Of a DNA stretch of 64,000 nt, positions 41,051-51,277 are shown one piece after another. Positions within the stretch are counted from its first letter, which is position 1; every line of letters begins with the position of its first letter. The stretch covers positions 620,001 through 684,000 of the forward strand of contig CAWGHD010000002.1 of NCBI GenBank assembly GCA_963822295.1. Reading direction: 5' to 3'. The translations under genes were made by a program, and so were the position numbers. This DNA comes from VRUE01 sp963822295. Its GTDB lineage: Bacteria; Actinomycetota; Thermoleophilia; Solirubrobacterales; 70-9. A model generated the notes under the pieces. That model was not told the origin of the DNA. It searched no databases and worked only from the letters and a program-made list of their open reading frames with translations.

Positions 41051-42154
41051 GTGGAGAGGCTTGAGGAGACCTTCGTCCGGCTTTGCGAGATCCGCAGCCC
41101 GACCGGCGAGGAGCGCGAGGTCGCCGACACGATCGCCGCCGAGCTGCGCGCGATCGGGTGCGAGGTCAGCGAGGACGACGCCGCGGGGCCGGCCGAGGCG
41201 GGGTCCGGAAACCTGCTGGCGCGGCTGCCGGGGCAGGGGGACGGCTGGGCGATGTTCTGCGCCCACATGGACACGGTCCCGCACCGGGGCCAGGTCGAGG
41301 TGGTCGAGGAGGACGGGGTCTTCCGCAGCAACGGCGAGACGATCCTCGGCGCCGACAACAAGGCCGCGGTCGCCGTCTTCATGGAGCTGGCCGCGCGCCA
41401 CGCCGAGGCGGCGGCTCCGCCCGTCGGGATCGAGCTGCTGCTCACCGTCGCCGAGGAGCAGGGCCTGCGCGGGGCGAAGGCCTTCGACGCCTCGACGCTG
41501 CGCTCGGAGCGCGGCTTCGTCCTCGACCACGCCGGGCCGGTGGGCGAGGTGATCGTCGCGACCCCGACTCAGCAGAAGGTCCTCGCCGACTTCGCCGGCG
41601 TCGAGGCCCACGCGGGCATCCACCCCGAGGACGGCAGCAACGCGATCGCCGCCGCGGCGGCGGCGATCACGCGGATGGAGCTGGGGCGGCTCGACGAGGG
41701 CACGACGGCGAACGTCGGCGTGATCGAGGGCGGTACCTCCGGCAACGTCGTCCCCGGCCACTGCGGGATCGTCGCCGAGACCCGCAGCCTCGACTCCGAG
41801 CGCGCGGCCGCGCTCGCCGGCGAGATGGCCGAGGCCTGCGCCTGGGGCGCGAGCGAGCACGGCTGCGACGTCGACATGCGCATCGAAGAGCTGTTCCGCG
41901 GCTACGAGCTGCCCGGCGACTCGCCGGCGCTGGGCCTCGCCGAGACGGGCCTGCGCGGCGCCGGCCTCGAGCCCTCGCGGGTCGCGATCGGCGGCGGCAG
42001 CGACGCCAACGCCCTGCGGCTCGCCGGCTTCGACTGCGTCCTGCTCTCGAACGGGACGCGCGACGTGCACACCTCCAGCGAGCGGGTGTCCGCGAGGGAC
42101 CTGGAGAAGATGCTCGAGGTCTGCGAGGGGATCCTTGCCGCTGCGGCTGCGTAG
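41051..42154 (+). CDS. M20-family (peptidase T-like) metallopeptidase
   Basis: A 367-residue zinc peptidase. Metal motifs: H and D in FCAHMDTVP, D in LGADNKAAV, the catalytic Glu in TVAEEQGLRG, D in VLDHAGPVG and a final H in VHTSSERV. The dimerisation domain (GVEAHAGIHPEDGSNA) is complete. Substrate is probably a small peptide; unknown. Start GTG 41051; the next gene starts 20 bases before its end. Confidence 0.9.
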   Translation: MERLEETFVRLCEIRSPTGEEREVADTIAAELRAIGCEVSEDDAAGPAEAGSGNLLARLPGQGDGWAMFCAHMDTVPHRGQVEVVEEDGVFRSNGETILGADNKAAVAVFMELAARHAEAAAPPVGIELLLTVAEEQGLRGAKAFDASTLRSERGFVLDHAGPVGEVIVATPTQQKVLADFAGVEAHAGIHPEDGSNAIAAAAAAITRMELGRLDEGTTANVGVIEGGTSGNVVPGHCGIVAETRSLDSERAAALAGEMAEACAWGASEHGCDVDMRIEELFRGYELPGDSPALGLAETGLRGAGLEPSRVAIGGGSDANALRLAGFDCVLLSNGTRDVHTSSERVSARDLEKMLEVCEGILAAAAA

Positions 42155-43178
42155 GGGTACGGTCGTCGCCGAGGACCCGCTGACGGTCGAGGTCGACGGC
42201 GAGCGCCGTCCCGCCTGGGCGGACACGGGGCTGCTCGGCGAGATGCGGGAGGGCGACGAGGTCGTCGTCAACGTCGCCGCGCTCGACCTCGAGCTCGGCT
42301 CGGGCGGCTTCGACGTCGTCCACGTCAACCTGACCCGGGGCCTGGGTCGCGAGGACGACGGCGGGGACGGCGAGCGTCCCCACGTGATGAAGCTGAACTA
42401 CACCTCGATCCAGCACGCCGTCGACCCGGTCGAGGCCGCCGGTGGGGAGACCGGCGGCACTCCGTCCGTCCTCGTCCTGCCGCTGCACGGCCACCTGGCG
42501 CCGGCGGCGTGGGCGTTGGCGCAGGAAGGCGGAGGCGACGCGGATGGCGACGGCGGACCGGGAGGTGGGCGGGTCGGGTATGTCCAGACCGGTGGAGGGG
42601 CGCTGCCGGGCTCGCTCAGCCGCGACATCGCCGAGCTTCGCGAGCGCGGCCTTCTCTGCGGCCACATCGCCGCCGGCCCCGCCTATGGAGCCGAGCACGA
42701 CGCGGTCTCGGTCACCGGGGCGCTCGACGCCGCCGCGCGGCTCGGCTGGGACGTGGCCGTGATCGGCCCGGGGCCGGGGATCATCGGCTCGGACTCACGG
42801 CTCGGCCACGGCGGCATGGCGGCGCTCGACAACGCCCACGCCTCGCTCGCCCTCGAGATGCCGACCCTGCTCTCTCCCCGCCTCTCCTCTTCGGACCCCC
42901 GCGAGCGCCACCGCGACGTCAGCCACCACACGCTGACGGTGATGTCGATGCTGCTCGCCCCGGTCCAGGTCGCCGTCCCCGCGGGCGAGGTCGTGCCGAT
43001 CGCGATCCTCGCCACCGCCTGCGGCTGGCGCCACCGCCTGCGCGAGACCCCCGCCGACCTCGACGGGTATGCCGCCTCCGGGCTCCCCACGCGGACGATG
43101 GGCCGCGACATCGAGGAGGACCCGCTCTTCTTCGCCGCGCCGCTCGCCGCGGGCGCCGCCTTGCGCGGCAAGGGATGA
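42135..43178 (+). CDS. DUF3866-family protein
   Basis: A 347-residue actinobacterial protein of undefined function matching DUF3866: an N-terminal beta barrel (LRRGTVVAEDPLTVEVDGE), HVMKLNYTSIQHAVDPVE, then GPAYGAEHDAVSVTGALDAA and VIGPGPGIIGSDSRLGHGGM. The pattern HRDVSHHTLTVMSMLL is highly conserved in the family. It always appears near pyrG/xerD in my recollection, as here. TTG 42135 follows GAGGGG. An Asp/Gly-rich insert lies near residue 135. Confidence 0.85.
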   Translation: MPLRLRRGTVVAEDPLTVEVDGERRPAWADTGLLGEMREGDEVVVNVAALDLELGSGGFDVVHVNLTRGLGREDDGGDGERPHVMKLNYTSIQHAVDPVEAAGGETGGTPSVLVLPLHGHLAPAAWALAQEGGGDADGDGGPGGGRVGYVQTGGGALPGSLSRDIAELRERGLLCGHIAAGPAYGAEHDAVSVTGALDAAARLGWDVAVIGPGPGIIGSDSRLGHGGMAALDNAHASLALEMPTLLSPRLSSSDPRERHRDVSHHTLTVMSMLLAPVQVAVPAGEVVPIAILATACGWRHRLRETPADLDGYAASGLPTRTMGRDIEEDPLFFAAPLAAGAALRGKG

Positions 43179-43203
43179 GGGACGGCCGGGAGAACCCCCC
43201 GGC

Positions 43204-44172
<969 letters not shown>

Positions 44173-44178
44173 CGACAC

Positions 44179-44221
44179 CCCGACGACGTTGTCCCCGGTA
44201 TGCGGGGACAACGTCGTCGGG
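44179..44221 (+). terminator. Perfect 19-bp hairpin after xerD
   Basis: CCCGACGACGTTGTCCCCG pairs without mismatch with 44203-44221, leaving a five-base loop GTATG. It starts 7 bases after the xerD stop and ends 19 bases before mutM. There is no T tract. It may act as a terminator or as an mRNA-stabilising stem; the GTTGTCCCC/GGGGACAAC arms also resemble a protein-binding palindrome. Confidence 0.75.
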
Positions 44222-44240
44222 CATCGAGTAGAACTGGGGG

Positions 44241-45134
44241 ATGCCCGAGCTGCCTGAGGTCGAGACGGTGTGCCGGCAGCTCGAGCCGGAGATCGAGGGG
44301 CGGCGGGTTGAGCGGCTCGAGGTGCTCGACGAGCGCTGGACCCGGCCGGCGCCGGCCGCGGAGGTCGAGGGCGCGCTGGCCGGGAGCACGATCGAGGGCC
44401 TGGGGCGGCGCGGCAAGTACCTGCTGCTGGCGCTCGAGGGCGACAGGACGCTGGTCATGCACCTGCGGATGACCGGCAACCTGGTCCTGGTCGAGGGCGA
44501 GGACCGGATCGACCCCTCGGAGGGGATGCGCCTCTACGAGGGCGAGCGCTCGACCTCCGAGCGCCACCTGCGCGCCCGCTTCGAGCTCGACGACGGCCGC
44601 GAGCTCTGGTTCACCGACCCGCGGCGTTTCGGCGAGGCCTTCCTGATCGACGACGCCGGCCTCGAGGAGCGCTTCGCCAAGCTCGGGGCCGAGCCGCTCT
44701 CCGCGGAGTTCACGCCGGAGCTGCTGGGCGAGGCGGCGGCCGGCCGCACCGCGCCGCTCAAGTCCTTCCTGCTCGACCAGTCGCGGCTGGCGGGGGTCGG
44801 CAACATCTACGCCGACGAGGCCCTGTTCCGGGCGCGCCTGCACCCGCTCTCGCCGGCCGGGTCGATGAGGCCCGAGCACCACCTGGCTCTGCGCGACGCC
44901 GTGGTCGAGGCGCTCGAGGCGGGCCTCGAGCACGGCGGCGCCTCGATCGACGACTACCGCGACGGGCGCGGCAAGAGGGGCGCGATGCAGAACGAGTTCC
45001 TCGTCCACACCCGCGAGGGAAAGCCCTGCCCGAGCTGCGGCGGCCCCGTCGCCAGAATCGTCGTCAGCGGCCGCTCCACCTACTTCTGCCCGACCTGCCA
45101 AATCCGCCTCCGCAAAAAACCCCGCCGCCGCTAA
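44241..45134 (+). CDS. mutM: Formamidopyrimidine-DNA glycosylase
   Basis: Removes 8-oxoguanine and nicks the backbone. The 297-residue protein starts MPELPEVET (catalytic Pro2, Glu3), has the lysine in LGRRGKYLLL, the helix-two-turn-helix NIYADEALF and a C-terminal zinc finger CPSCGG ... YFCPTCQ. First gene of the mutM-recO-dgt-dnaG run. Confidence 0.96.
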   Translation: MPELPEVETVCRQLEPEIEGRRVERLEVLDERWTRPAPAAEVEGALAGSTIEGLGRRGKYLLLALEGDRTLVMHLRMTGNLVLVEGEDRIDPSEGMRLYEGERSTSERHLRARFELDDGRELWFTDPRRFGEAFLIDDAGLEERFAKLGAEPLSAEFTPELLGEAAAGRTAPLKSFLLDQSRLAGVGNIYADEALFRARLHPLSPAGSMRPEHHLALRDAVVEALEAGLEHGGASIDDYRDGRGKRGAMQNEFLVHTREGKPCPSCGGPVARIVVSGRSTYFCPTCQIRLRKKPRRR

Positions 45135-45170
45135 CACCCGCGCGTCCGGGGTGGCGGTCAACGTAGGGGG

Positions 45171-45899
45171 ATGGCTGGGCGCACGGTGAAGACGGAGGCG
45201 GTGGTGTTGCGCAGCATTCGCTACGGAGAGGCCGACCGCATCCTCCACCTCTACTCGAAGAGCAGGGGCAGGGTGGGGGCGATCGCGAAGGGCGTGAGGA
45301 AACCGAGGTCGCGCTTCGGCGGGCGGCTCGAGCCGTTCTTCCGCCTCGACCTCCTGCTCCACGAAGGGAGGGGGGAGCTGCTGACGGTGACCAACGTCGC
45401 CACCCTCGACGGCTATCCGCGGTTGCGCGCCTCGGCGGCGGCGCTGAACGCGGGCGCCCGCGCCTGCGACTCGATGCTGCGGTTGCTCGACTCGGCCGAG
45501 CCGAATCCCCATGCCTACAACCTGCTCTGCCGCTACCTGGCGATGCTCGACGACCCGGCCGAGGCGGAGCGGGCGGCGAGGGTCGAGGCGGCGCTCTCGT
45601 TCCGCCTGAAGCTGGCACTGGCCGCCGGCTTCGCCCCGGAGCTCGCCTCCTGCGCCCGCTGCGGGGAGGTCGATCACCTGGTCGGCTTCTCGGGGGCGGC
45701 GGGCGGCGTCGTCTGCGCCGCCTGCGAGGCCGGGTCCTTCGCGCTCTCGGAGACCGCCCACCGCTTCATGGTCGAGGCGATCGCCAGGCCGCTGGCCGAG
45801 GCTCCCGCCGCCGAGGAGCGGGACCTGCGCCAGGTGGAGCGGGCCGTGGGGGAGACGCTCGAGCACCACGCGCACGTGCAGCTTCGTTCCGCGGCGTAG
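45171..45899 (+). CDS. recO: Recombination mediator RecO
   Basis: Loads RecA at gaps with RecR. The 242-residue protein has the OB fold (KTEAVVLRSIRYGEADRILHLYSKSRG, KGVRKPRSRFGGRLEPF), a helical middle and a zinc-like cluster (CARCGEVDHL ... CAACEAG). ATG 45171. Confidence 0.94.
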   Translation: MAGRTVKTEAVVLRSIRYGEADRILHLYSKSRGRVGAIAKGVRKPRSRFGGRLEPFFRLDLLLHEGRGELLTVTNVATLDGYPRLRASAAALNAGARACDSMLRLLDSAEPNPHAYNLLCRYLAMLDDPAEAERAARVEAALSFRLKLALAAGFAPELASCARCGEVDHLVGFSGAAGGVVCAACEAGSFALSETAHRFMVEAIARPLAEAPAAEERDLRQVERAVGETLEHHAHVQLRSAA

Positions 45900-45910
45900 G
45901 ATCGGGGGCC

Positions 45911-46921
45911 GTGCAGGCCACCGTCAATCTGGAGGACCGGGTCCGAGCCTGGGAGGCCGAGTTCCTCTCCGAGCTTGCGCGCCCGTCCTATCCGGCCGAG
46001 CGCCGCACCGAGGAGCCCGACAGCCCGCTCCGCACCCCCTTCCAGCGCGACCGCGACCGGATCGTCCACTCGAAGGCGTTCCGCCGCCTCAAGCACAAGA
46101 CACAGGTCTTCATCGCCCCGGAGGGCGACCACTACCGGACCCGCCTAACCCACACGCTGGAGGCCTGCGGGATCGCCCGCACGGTTGCCCGCGCGCTGGG
46201 GCTGAACGAGGACCTGACCGAGGCGATCGGGCTCGGCCACGACCTCGGCCACCCGCCCTTCGGGCACAGCGGCGAGGAGACGCTCGACGAAGCGCTGCGC
46301 GAGCGCGGCGAGGACGGCTTCCGCCACAACGTGCACTCGCTGCGGGTGGTGGACGCGCTCGAGCGCGACGGCGCCGGCCTCAACCTGACCGAGCCGGTCC
46401 GCGACGGCATCCTCAACCACACCGGGTCGAACAAGCCGGCGACCCTGGAGGGGCGGATCGTCAAGCTCGTCGACCGCGTCGCCTACATCAACCACGACAT
46501 CGACGACGCCCTGCGAGCCGGGGTCCTGCAGCCCGTGGACCTGCCCAGCGCGGAGATCGAGCTGCTCGGCCCGACCGGCTCGCAGCGGATCGACACCCTG
46601 GTCCGCGACATCGTCGCCCACTCGGTGGACGCCGGCGACATCGCCCAGGGCGAGGAGGTCGGCGGCGCGATGCTGCGCCTGCGCAAGTTCATGTTCGACC
46701 GCGTCTACCTCGGCCCGGCGGCGCGCCGCGAGCAGGAGCGGGTCCAGCGCACCCTGCGCGGCCTCTTCGATCACTACATGGAGAACCCCGGCGAGACGCC
46801 GGAGGGAGAGCCGGGGGCGAGCGACGCCCAGCGGGTGACTGACTACCTGGCCGGGATGACCGACCGCTTCTGCATCGCCCGCTTCACCGAGCTGACCGTC
46901 CCCGAGGAGACGCGCTTCTGA
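45911..46921 (+). CDS. dgt: dNTP triphosphohydrolase (Dgt-like)
   Basis: HD-domain enzyme releasing triphosphate from dNTPs. The 336-residue protein contains SKAFRRLKHKTQVF, the H of THTLEACGIAR, the HD pair in GLGHDLGHPPFGHSGE and the distal D in DRVAYINHDIDDA. The dgt-dnaG pairing is usual in actinobacteria; they overlap by one base (TGATG). Start GTG 45911, 11 bases after recO. Confidence 0.94.
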   Translation: MQATVNLEDRVRAWEAEFLSELARPSYPAERRTEEPDSPLRTPFQRDRDRIVHSKAFRRLKHKTQVFIAPEGDHYRTRLTHTLEACGIARTVARALGLNEDLTEAIGLGHDLGHPPFGHSGEETLDEALRERGEDGFRHNVHSLRVVDALERDGAGLNLTEPVRDGILNHTGSNKPATLEGRIVKLVDRVAYINHDIDDALRAGVLQPVDLPSAEIELLGPTGSQRIDTLVRDIVAHSVDAGDIAQGEEVGGAMLRLRKFMFDRVYLGPAARREQERVQRTLRGLFDHYMENPGETPEGEPGASDAQRVTDYLAGMTDRFCIARFTELTVPEETRF

Positions 46922-48726
46922 TGGCGCTGATCTCCCCCGACAGCCTCGAGCGCGTCAAGCAGACGGCGGACATCGTCGAGGTGATCTCCGCCCACACCGA
47001 CCTGCGCCGCCAGGGCACCCGCTGGGTCGGCCTCTGCCCGTTCCACGAGGAGCGCACGCCCTCGTTCTCGGTCGACGCCCAGGAGAAGCTCTACCACTGC
47101 TTCGGCTGCGGGGTCGGCGGCGACACGATCAAGTTCGTCGAAGAGAAGGAGGGACTCGGCTTCGCCGAGGCGGTCGAGCTGCTGGCCGATCGCTACGGGG
47201 TGGACCTGGAGCGGGAGAAGGAGGACCCGCGGGCCGAGGCGCGCCGCGCCCAGCGCAAGCGCCTCGAAGAGCTGCTCGACCGCACCGCGGCCTTCTACTC
47301 GGCCTACCTCTGGGATGCCGACGAGGCGGGCAAAGCCCGCGACTACCTGGCCCAGCGCGGGCTCGGCGAGGAGGCCCTGAAAGCGTTCGGCGTCGGCTAC
47401 GCGCCGAGCGCCTGGGACAAGGTGCTGCTGCGCGGCCAGCGGGCGGGCTTCAAGGTCGACGAGCTGCGCGGCGTCGGCCTCGCCCAGCGCGGCCGGGGCG
47501 GGGGGGAGTACGACCGCTTCCGCTCGCGGATCATGTTCCCGATCCGCGACCGCCGCGGCCGCACGCTCGGCTTCGGCGGCAGGGCGATGCGCTCAGACCA
47601 GGGCGCCAAGTACGTCAACACCGCCGAGACCGACTTCTTCCACAAGAGCACGATGCTTTATGGCATTGACCTGGCCAAAGGGCCGATCGCGAAGTCCGCA
47701 CGGGCCGTGGTCGTCGAGGGCTACACCGATGTGCTGGCACTGCACCAGGCCGGGATCGACGAGGCGGTCGGGGTGATGGGCACCGCGATCACCGAGGAGC
47801 AGGTGGCGGCGCTCTCGGGGATGGTCGACGAGGTCGTGCTCGCGCTCGACGCCGACTCGGCAGGCCAGGAGGCGATGCTGCGGGCGCAGCGGGTCGCCGC
47901 CGGGCGCCAGATGCGGATCCGCGTCGCGCCGATGCCCGCCGGCGAGGACCCGGCGGAGATGATGGCCGCCGAGGGCGGGGCGGAGCGCTTCCGGGCGCTG
48001 CTCGAAGGCGCCGTCGAGCTGCCCGCCTTCCAGGTCGGGCTGGTCCTCGACCGCTCCGACGTCTCCTCGCCGACCGAGCGCGACCGGGCGCTCTCCGAGG
48101 CGGCGTCGGTGATCGCCGGCATGGACGAGGGCCAGGTGGCGGGCCGCGAAGAGCTGGAAAGGCGGGTGGCGGAGCGACTCGACTTCGACCCGCCGACCGT
48201 CCGCAGCAGGGTGGTCACCGCGCAGCCGCTGAGCGGCGGCCTCACCGCCGGGGCGGAGCCCGGCGTCGCCGCGACCGGGCCCCGCCCTCGCGATCCCGCG
48301 CCGCAGCGGGCCGCGGCGACGCTGACCTCGCGCGAGCGCCGCGAGCGGGCGCTGCTGGCGATGTGCATCGCGCAGCCGGAGGAGGGGAGGGAGTTCCTCG
48401 ACGCCCTCACCGAGGCCCACCTGTCGCCGCTCGGGGCCCGTGCCCTCGAGTGGATCCGCGGCCACCCCGAGGACCTCGCCTCGAACCTCCCGCACGAGGA
48501 CGCCGAGCTCTCCGGGCTGATCGCCGAGCTCGTGATCCTGGCCGGCGACGAGCCCTCATCGGCCGAAGCGATGAAGCTCAACTTCATGCTGCTCGAGCAG
48601 CGCCGCCTCGAGGCGGAGATCTCCGCGGCGGGCGATGCCGACGACTACGAGCGCCGCGCGGTGCTCAGCCGCGAGCGCGCCGCGCTGGTCGAACGGATCG
48701 CCCGCACCGAGCGGGTCGGCGGCTAG
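46921..48726 (+). CDS. dnaG: DNA primase
   Basis: Makes RNA primers for replication. The 601-residue protein has the CHC2 zinc finger (CPFHEERTPSF ... HCFGCGVGGD), the RNA-polymerase core (KYVNTAETDFFHKS), the TOPRIM domain (VVVEGYTDVLAL, VLALDADSAG) and a C-terminal helicase-binding domain (about residues 470-600) after a Pro/Ala-rich linker. ATG overlaps the dgt stop. Confidence 0.97.
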   Translation: MALISPDSLERVKQTADIVEVISAHTDLRRQGTRWVGLCPFHEERTPSFSVDAQEKLYHCFGCGVGGDTIKFVEEKEGLGFAEAVELLADRYGVDLEREKEDPRAEARRAQRKRLEELLDRTAAFYSAYLWDADEAGKARDYLAQRGLGEEALKAFGVGYAPSAWDKVLLRGQRAGFKVDELRGVGLAQRGRGGGEYDRFRSRIMFPIRDRRGRTLGFGGRAMRSDQGAKYVNTAETDFFHKSTMLYGIDLAKGPIAKSARAVVVEGYTDVLALHQAGIDEAVGVMGTAITEEQVAALSGMVDEVVLALDADSAGQEAMLRAQRVAAGRQMRIRVAPMPAGEDPAEMMAAEGGAERFRALLEGAVELPAFQVGLVLDRSDVSSPTERDRALSEAASVIAGMDEGQVAGREELERRVAERLDFDPPTVRSRVVTAQPLSGGLTAGAEPGVAATGPRPRDPAPQRAAATLTSRERRERALLAMCIAQPEEGREFLDALTEAHLSPLGARALEWIRGHPEDLASNLPHEDAELSGLIAELVILAGDEPSSAEAMKLNFMLLEQRRLEAEISAAGDADDYERRAVLSRERAALVERIARTERVGG

Positions 48727-48747
48727 CCGCTAAATTCCAGCGTTCGT

Positions 48748-48819
48748 TCCGGGGTAGCTCAATGGTAGAGCGCGCGACTGTTAATCGCGATGTTGTGGGT
48801 TCGAGTCCCACCCCCGGAG
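48748..48819 (+). tRNA. tRNA-Asn (GTT)
   Basis: A 72-base cloverleaf. Acceptor TCCGGGG pairs with CCCCGGA, discriminator G; D-arm GCTC-AATGGTA-GAGC; anticodon stem CGCGA/TCGCG with loop CTGTTAA, anticodon GTT at 48780-48782; T-arm GTGGG-TTCGAGT-CCCAC. No CCA is encoded. Lies 21 bases after dnaG on the same strand. Confidence 0.96.
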
Positions 48820-48849
48820 CTGAAGGCGGCGGGCGCCGCCCGGCGACCG

Positions 48850-50049
48850 TCAGTCCGACGGCGCGGGGGCGACCTCCGCGGCCGGCGGAGCCGGTTTCGG
48901 CGGAGGGGTGGCCCAACGCTTCCTGAGGCGCAGGCAGGGCCGCTCGACCCAGTTCCAGGAGAGGGTCGCGAGGACCAGCGTGATCAGCAGCCCAAGGGGG
49001 GCGATGTAGGCCAGCGACTCCCAGGGGTGATGCATGACCGCGAACTGCGTCGCCAGCCACACGGCGATCCCGTAGTGCAGGACGTAGATCGAATACGAGC
49101 GTTCGCCCAGCCAGTCGGTGACCGGGTTTCGCAGCAGCTTCCACGCCGGGGCGCCGGACCACTCCCGCATCAGAGCGCCGCCGACGATCAGGCCGGCGCC
49201 GATCCACGCGGCGGTGTAGCGCCACACCTCATTGGGGCCGGAAGTCGCCGCGACGGCGAGGAACAGGGCGACACCGGCGAGGACGACGGGTGCGGCGAAG
49301 CGCCGAATCGGGCGTGTTTCGAGCTTCGCCGGCCAGGTGACCTCGGCGACGGCGAGCGCGAGGCCGGGGGCGAAGGCCCCGGCGACCGCCGGGAAGACCT
49401 GGAGGTAGGTCGCATCGTCCGACGGGGTGAGAACGCGCCAGGCGATTGCTCCGAGGACCATCGCGAGGCTCACCACGAGCAGGCGCACGCCGCGCCCGGT
49501 CGGCGTCCCGGCGCTCGATCGTCCCCACAGGACGGCCGCCAGGGGCACGAGCGCGTAGAACGTCACCTCGGCGCCGAGGGTCCATCCCTGGGCGATATGG
49601 GTGACGAAGGGCGATACCGGAGCGAAGGCCTGGCCGAAGAGCATCGTCAGCGGCACGACCCAGGGGTTCGAGCCGAGGAGGCCGAAGACGAGCAGGGTCG
49701 CGAGCACCGCGACCCAGAAGGCGGGGACGATCCTCAGGACCCGGTTGCGCGCGTAGCGCGCGATGTCGGGCTGCCGCTCGCCGCGCACGTAGGCGTGGAC
49801 GAAGGGACGGGCGATCAGGTAGCCGGAGAGGACGAAGAAGACATAGAGCCACTGGCCGCTGAAGAGCGCGAGCAGCCCGACGACACCGAACGTGTCTCGC
49901 ATCGCTCCATAGATTTCGACCCCGGTGAGGTCCGGGCTCGAGCCGCTCAGCGCGTCAACGGTGACGTGCAGGCCCAGCACCCCGAGCGCACTGAGGCCGC
50001 GGAGCGCGTCCCCGGCTGAGAAGCGCCCGAAGGTGGACGGCTGCCGCAT
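48850..50049 (-). CDS. Acyltransferase 3 family membrane protein
   Basis: A 399-residue polytopic protein of the OafA/NodX type that acetylates or acylates surface sugars. The N-terminal FSAGDALRGLSALGVLGLHV carries the family Arg and His; VFFVLSGYLIARPF, RYARNRVLRIVPAF and SYSIYVLHYGIAVWL are characteristic. About ten membrane segments; a Pro/Ala-rich cytoplasmic tail. Next to a glycosyltransferase in the same direction, which suggests glycolipid or polysaccharide modification. Confidence 0.92.
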   Translation of the reverse strand: MRQPSTFGRFSAGDALRGLSALGVLGLHVTVDALSGSSPDLTGVEIYGAMRDTFGVVGLLALFSGQWLYVFFVLSGYLIARPFVHAYVRGERQPDIARYARNRVLRIVPAFWVAVLATLLVFGLLGSNPWVVPLTMLFGQAFAPVSPFVTHIAQGWTLGAEVTFYALVPLAAVLWGRSSAGTPTGRGVRLLVVSLAMVLGAIAWRVLTPSDDATYLQVFPAVAGAFAPGLALAVAEVTWPAKLETRPIRRFAAPVVLAGVALFLAVAATSGPNEVWRYTAAWIGAGLIVGGALMREWSGAPAWKLLRNPVTDWLGERSYSIYVLHYGIAVWLATQFAVMHHPWESLAYIAPLGLLITLVLATLSWNWVERPCLRLRKRWATPPPKPAPPAAEVAPAPSD

Positions 50050-50059
50050 CAGCGCGATC

Positions 50060-51244
50060 CTATTGCCCGGCGACGAGTCGCTCGACCAGCGCCGCGCCGC
50101 GCTCGGCGCCGTCGTTCTCGCGGCCCCAGGTCGCCAGCTCCTCCGCCCGCTCGGCGAAGGAGCGGTCTTCGAGCAGGCGGCGAACCGACCAGCGCAGCGG
50201 TGCCGGGCGGCAGAGGCGCCAGGGGAGGGACAGCCCGGCGCCGGCCCAGGCGACCCGCATCGCGGTCTCGCTCATGTCGCCGATCATCGGGCTGATCAGG
50301 ACCGGGGTCCCGGCCCCGAGCGCTCGCGCGACGGTGCCGTGGCCGCCGTGGGAGACGACCAGCGAGGCGACCGGCATCAGCTGGCTGTAGCTGAGCCAGT
50401 CGACGAGGACGGCGTTGGCGGGGACCTCGATCGGGCTCTGCGGCCTGACCCGGTTGGTCGTCGCGACGACTCGCACCGGCTCCTCGGCGAGCGCCGCCAG
50501 CGCCGTGCGCACGAGGTGATTGCCGGAGTCGTGCGCCGTGCTCGGTGCGACCAGGACGAGCGGATCGCCGCCCGGCGGCAGCTCGATCTCGGGGTGGGGG
50601 ACCTCGAAGGTCATCGGCCCGGTGATCTCGACCCCCGCCGGCCAGCGCCGCGGGTACTCGAGCTGCGGGAAGGTCCCGACCAGCGCCAGCTCGGTGCTGA
50701 TGCCGCCGTGGAAGCGCTCGACCGGCGTCAGGCCGAGCCGCTCGCGCTGCCTGTTGAGGTCGCGCCGGCCGTGCTCGAGGCCGACGTTCAGCGCCCGCGT
50801 CCCCGCCCGCCAGACGCCTCGGCCGACCGGAGTCCGCGGCGGCGCCAGGCCGATCGCGAAGAAGGGCAGCCCTGACTCCACCACCGGGTAGATGTGGGGG
50901 ATCAGGGTCGCCAGCGGGATCCCCGCCTTCTCGGCGGCGAGCGCCGGGGCGAGGGTGAGGATGTCGCTGACCACGGCGTCGGGCCGCATCTCCTCGAGCA
51001 GGGGCAGCAGGGCGCGGGCCGCCTCGGCCGCGTGGGCGCCGTCCTCCGAGTCGGGGTCGGGGGGAGGGAACATCCGGTATTCCTCCGCCGCGGTGAAGCC
51101 GAGGCCGGCGCCCTCGACCGCGCCGCGCCGCTCCTCCCAGGTCTCGATCGTCACCTCGTGCCCGCGCTCGGCCAGCGCCCGGCCCAACGCGATCGCCGGG
51201 AACACGTGACCGGGGTCGCCGAAGGCGGCGAGCAGAAATCTCAA
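50060..51244 (-). CDS. MGT-type glycosyltransferase (GT1-like)
   Basis: A 394-residue GT-B enzyme similar to macrolide and sterol glucosyltransferases. N-terminal FLLAAFGDPGHVFPAIALGRALAERGH and C-terminal donor site VDWLSYSQLMPVASLVVSHGGHGTVARALGAGTPVLI are typical. Likely transfers a sugar from a nucleotide donor to a small hydrophobic acceptor. It ends 10 bases from the acyltransferase gene downstream in the same direction, so the two may act together. Confidence 0.9.
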   Translation of the reverse strand: MRFLLAAFGDPGHVFPAIALGRALAERGHEVTIETWEERRGAVEGAGLGFTAAEEYRMFPPPDPDSEDGAHAAEAARALLPLLEEMRPDAVVSDILTLAPALAAEKAGIPLATLIPHIYPVVESGLPFFAIGLAPPRTPVGRGVWRAGTRALNVGLEHGRRDLNRQRERLGLTPVERFHGGISTELALVGTFPQLEYPRRWPAGVEITGPMTFEVPHPEIELPPGGDPLVLVAPSTAHDSGNHLVRTALAALAEEPVRVVATTNRVRPQSPIEVPANAVLVDWLSYSQLMPVASLVVSHGGHGTVARALGAGTPVLISPMIGDMSETAMRVAWAGAGLSLPWRLCRPAPLRWSVRRLLEDRSFAERAEELATWGRENDGAERGAALVERLVAGQ

Positions 51245-51277
51245 GGTGACGCCCTCAGGCGGCGCCAGGCAAGGACG

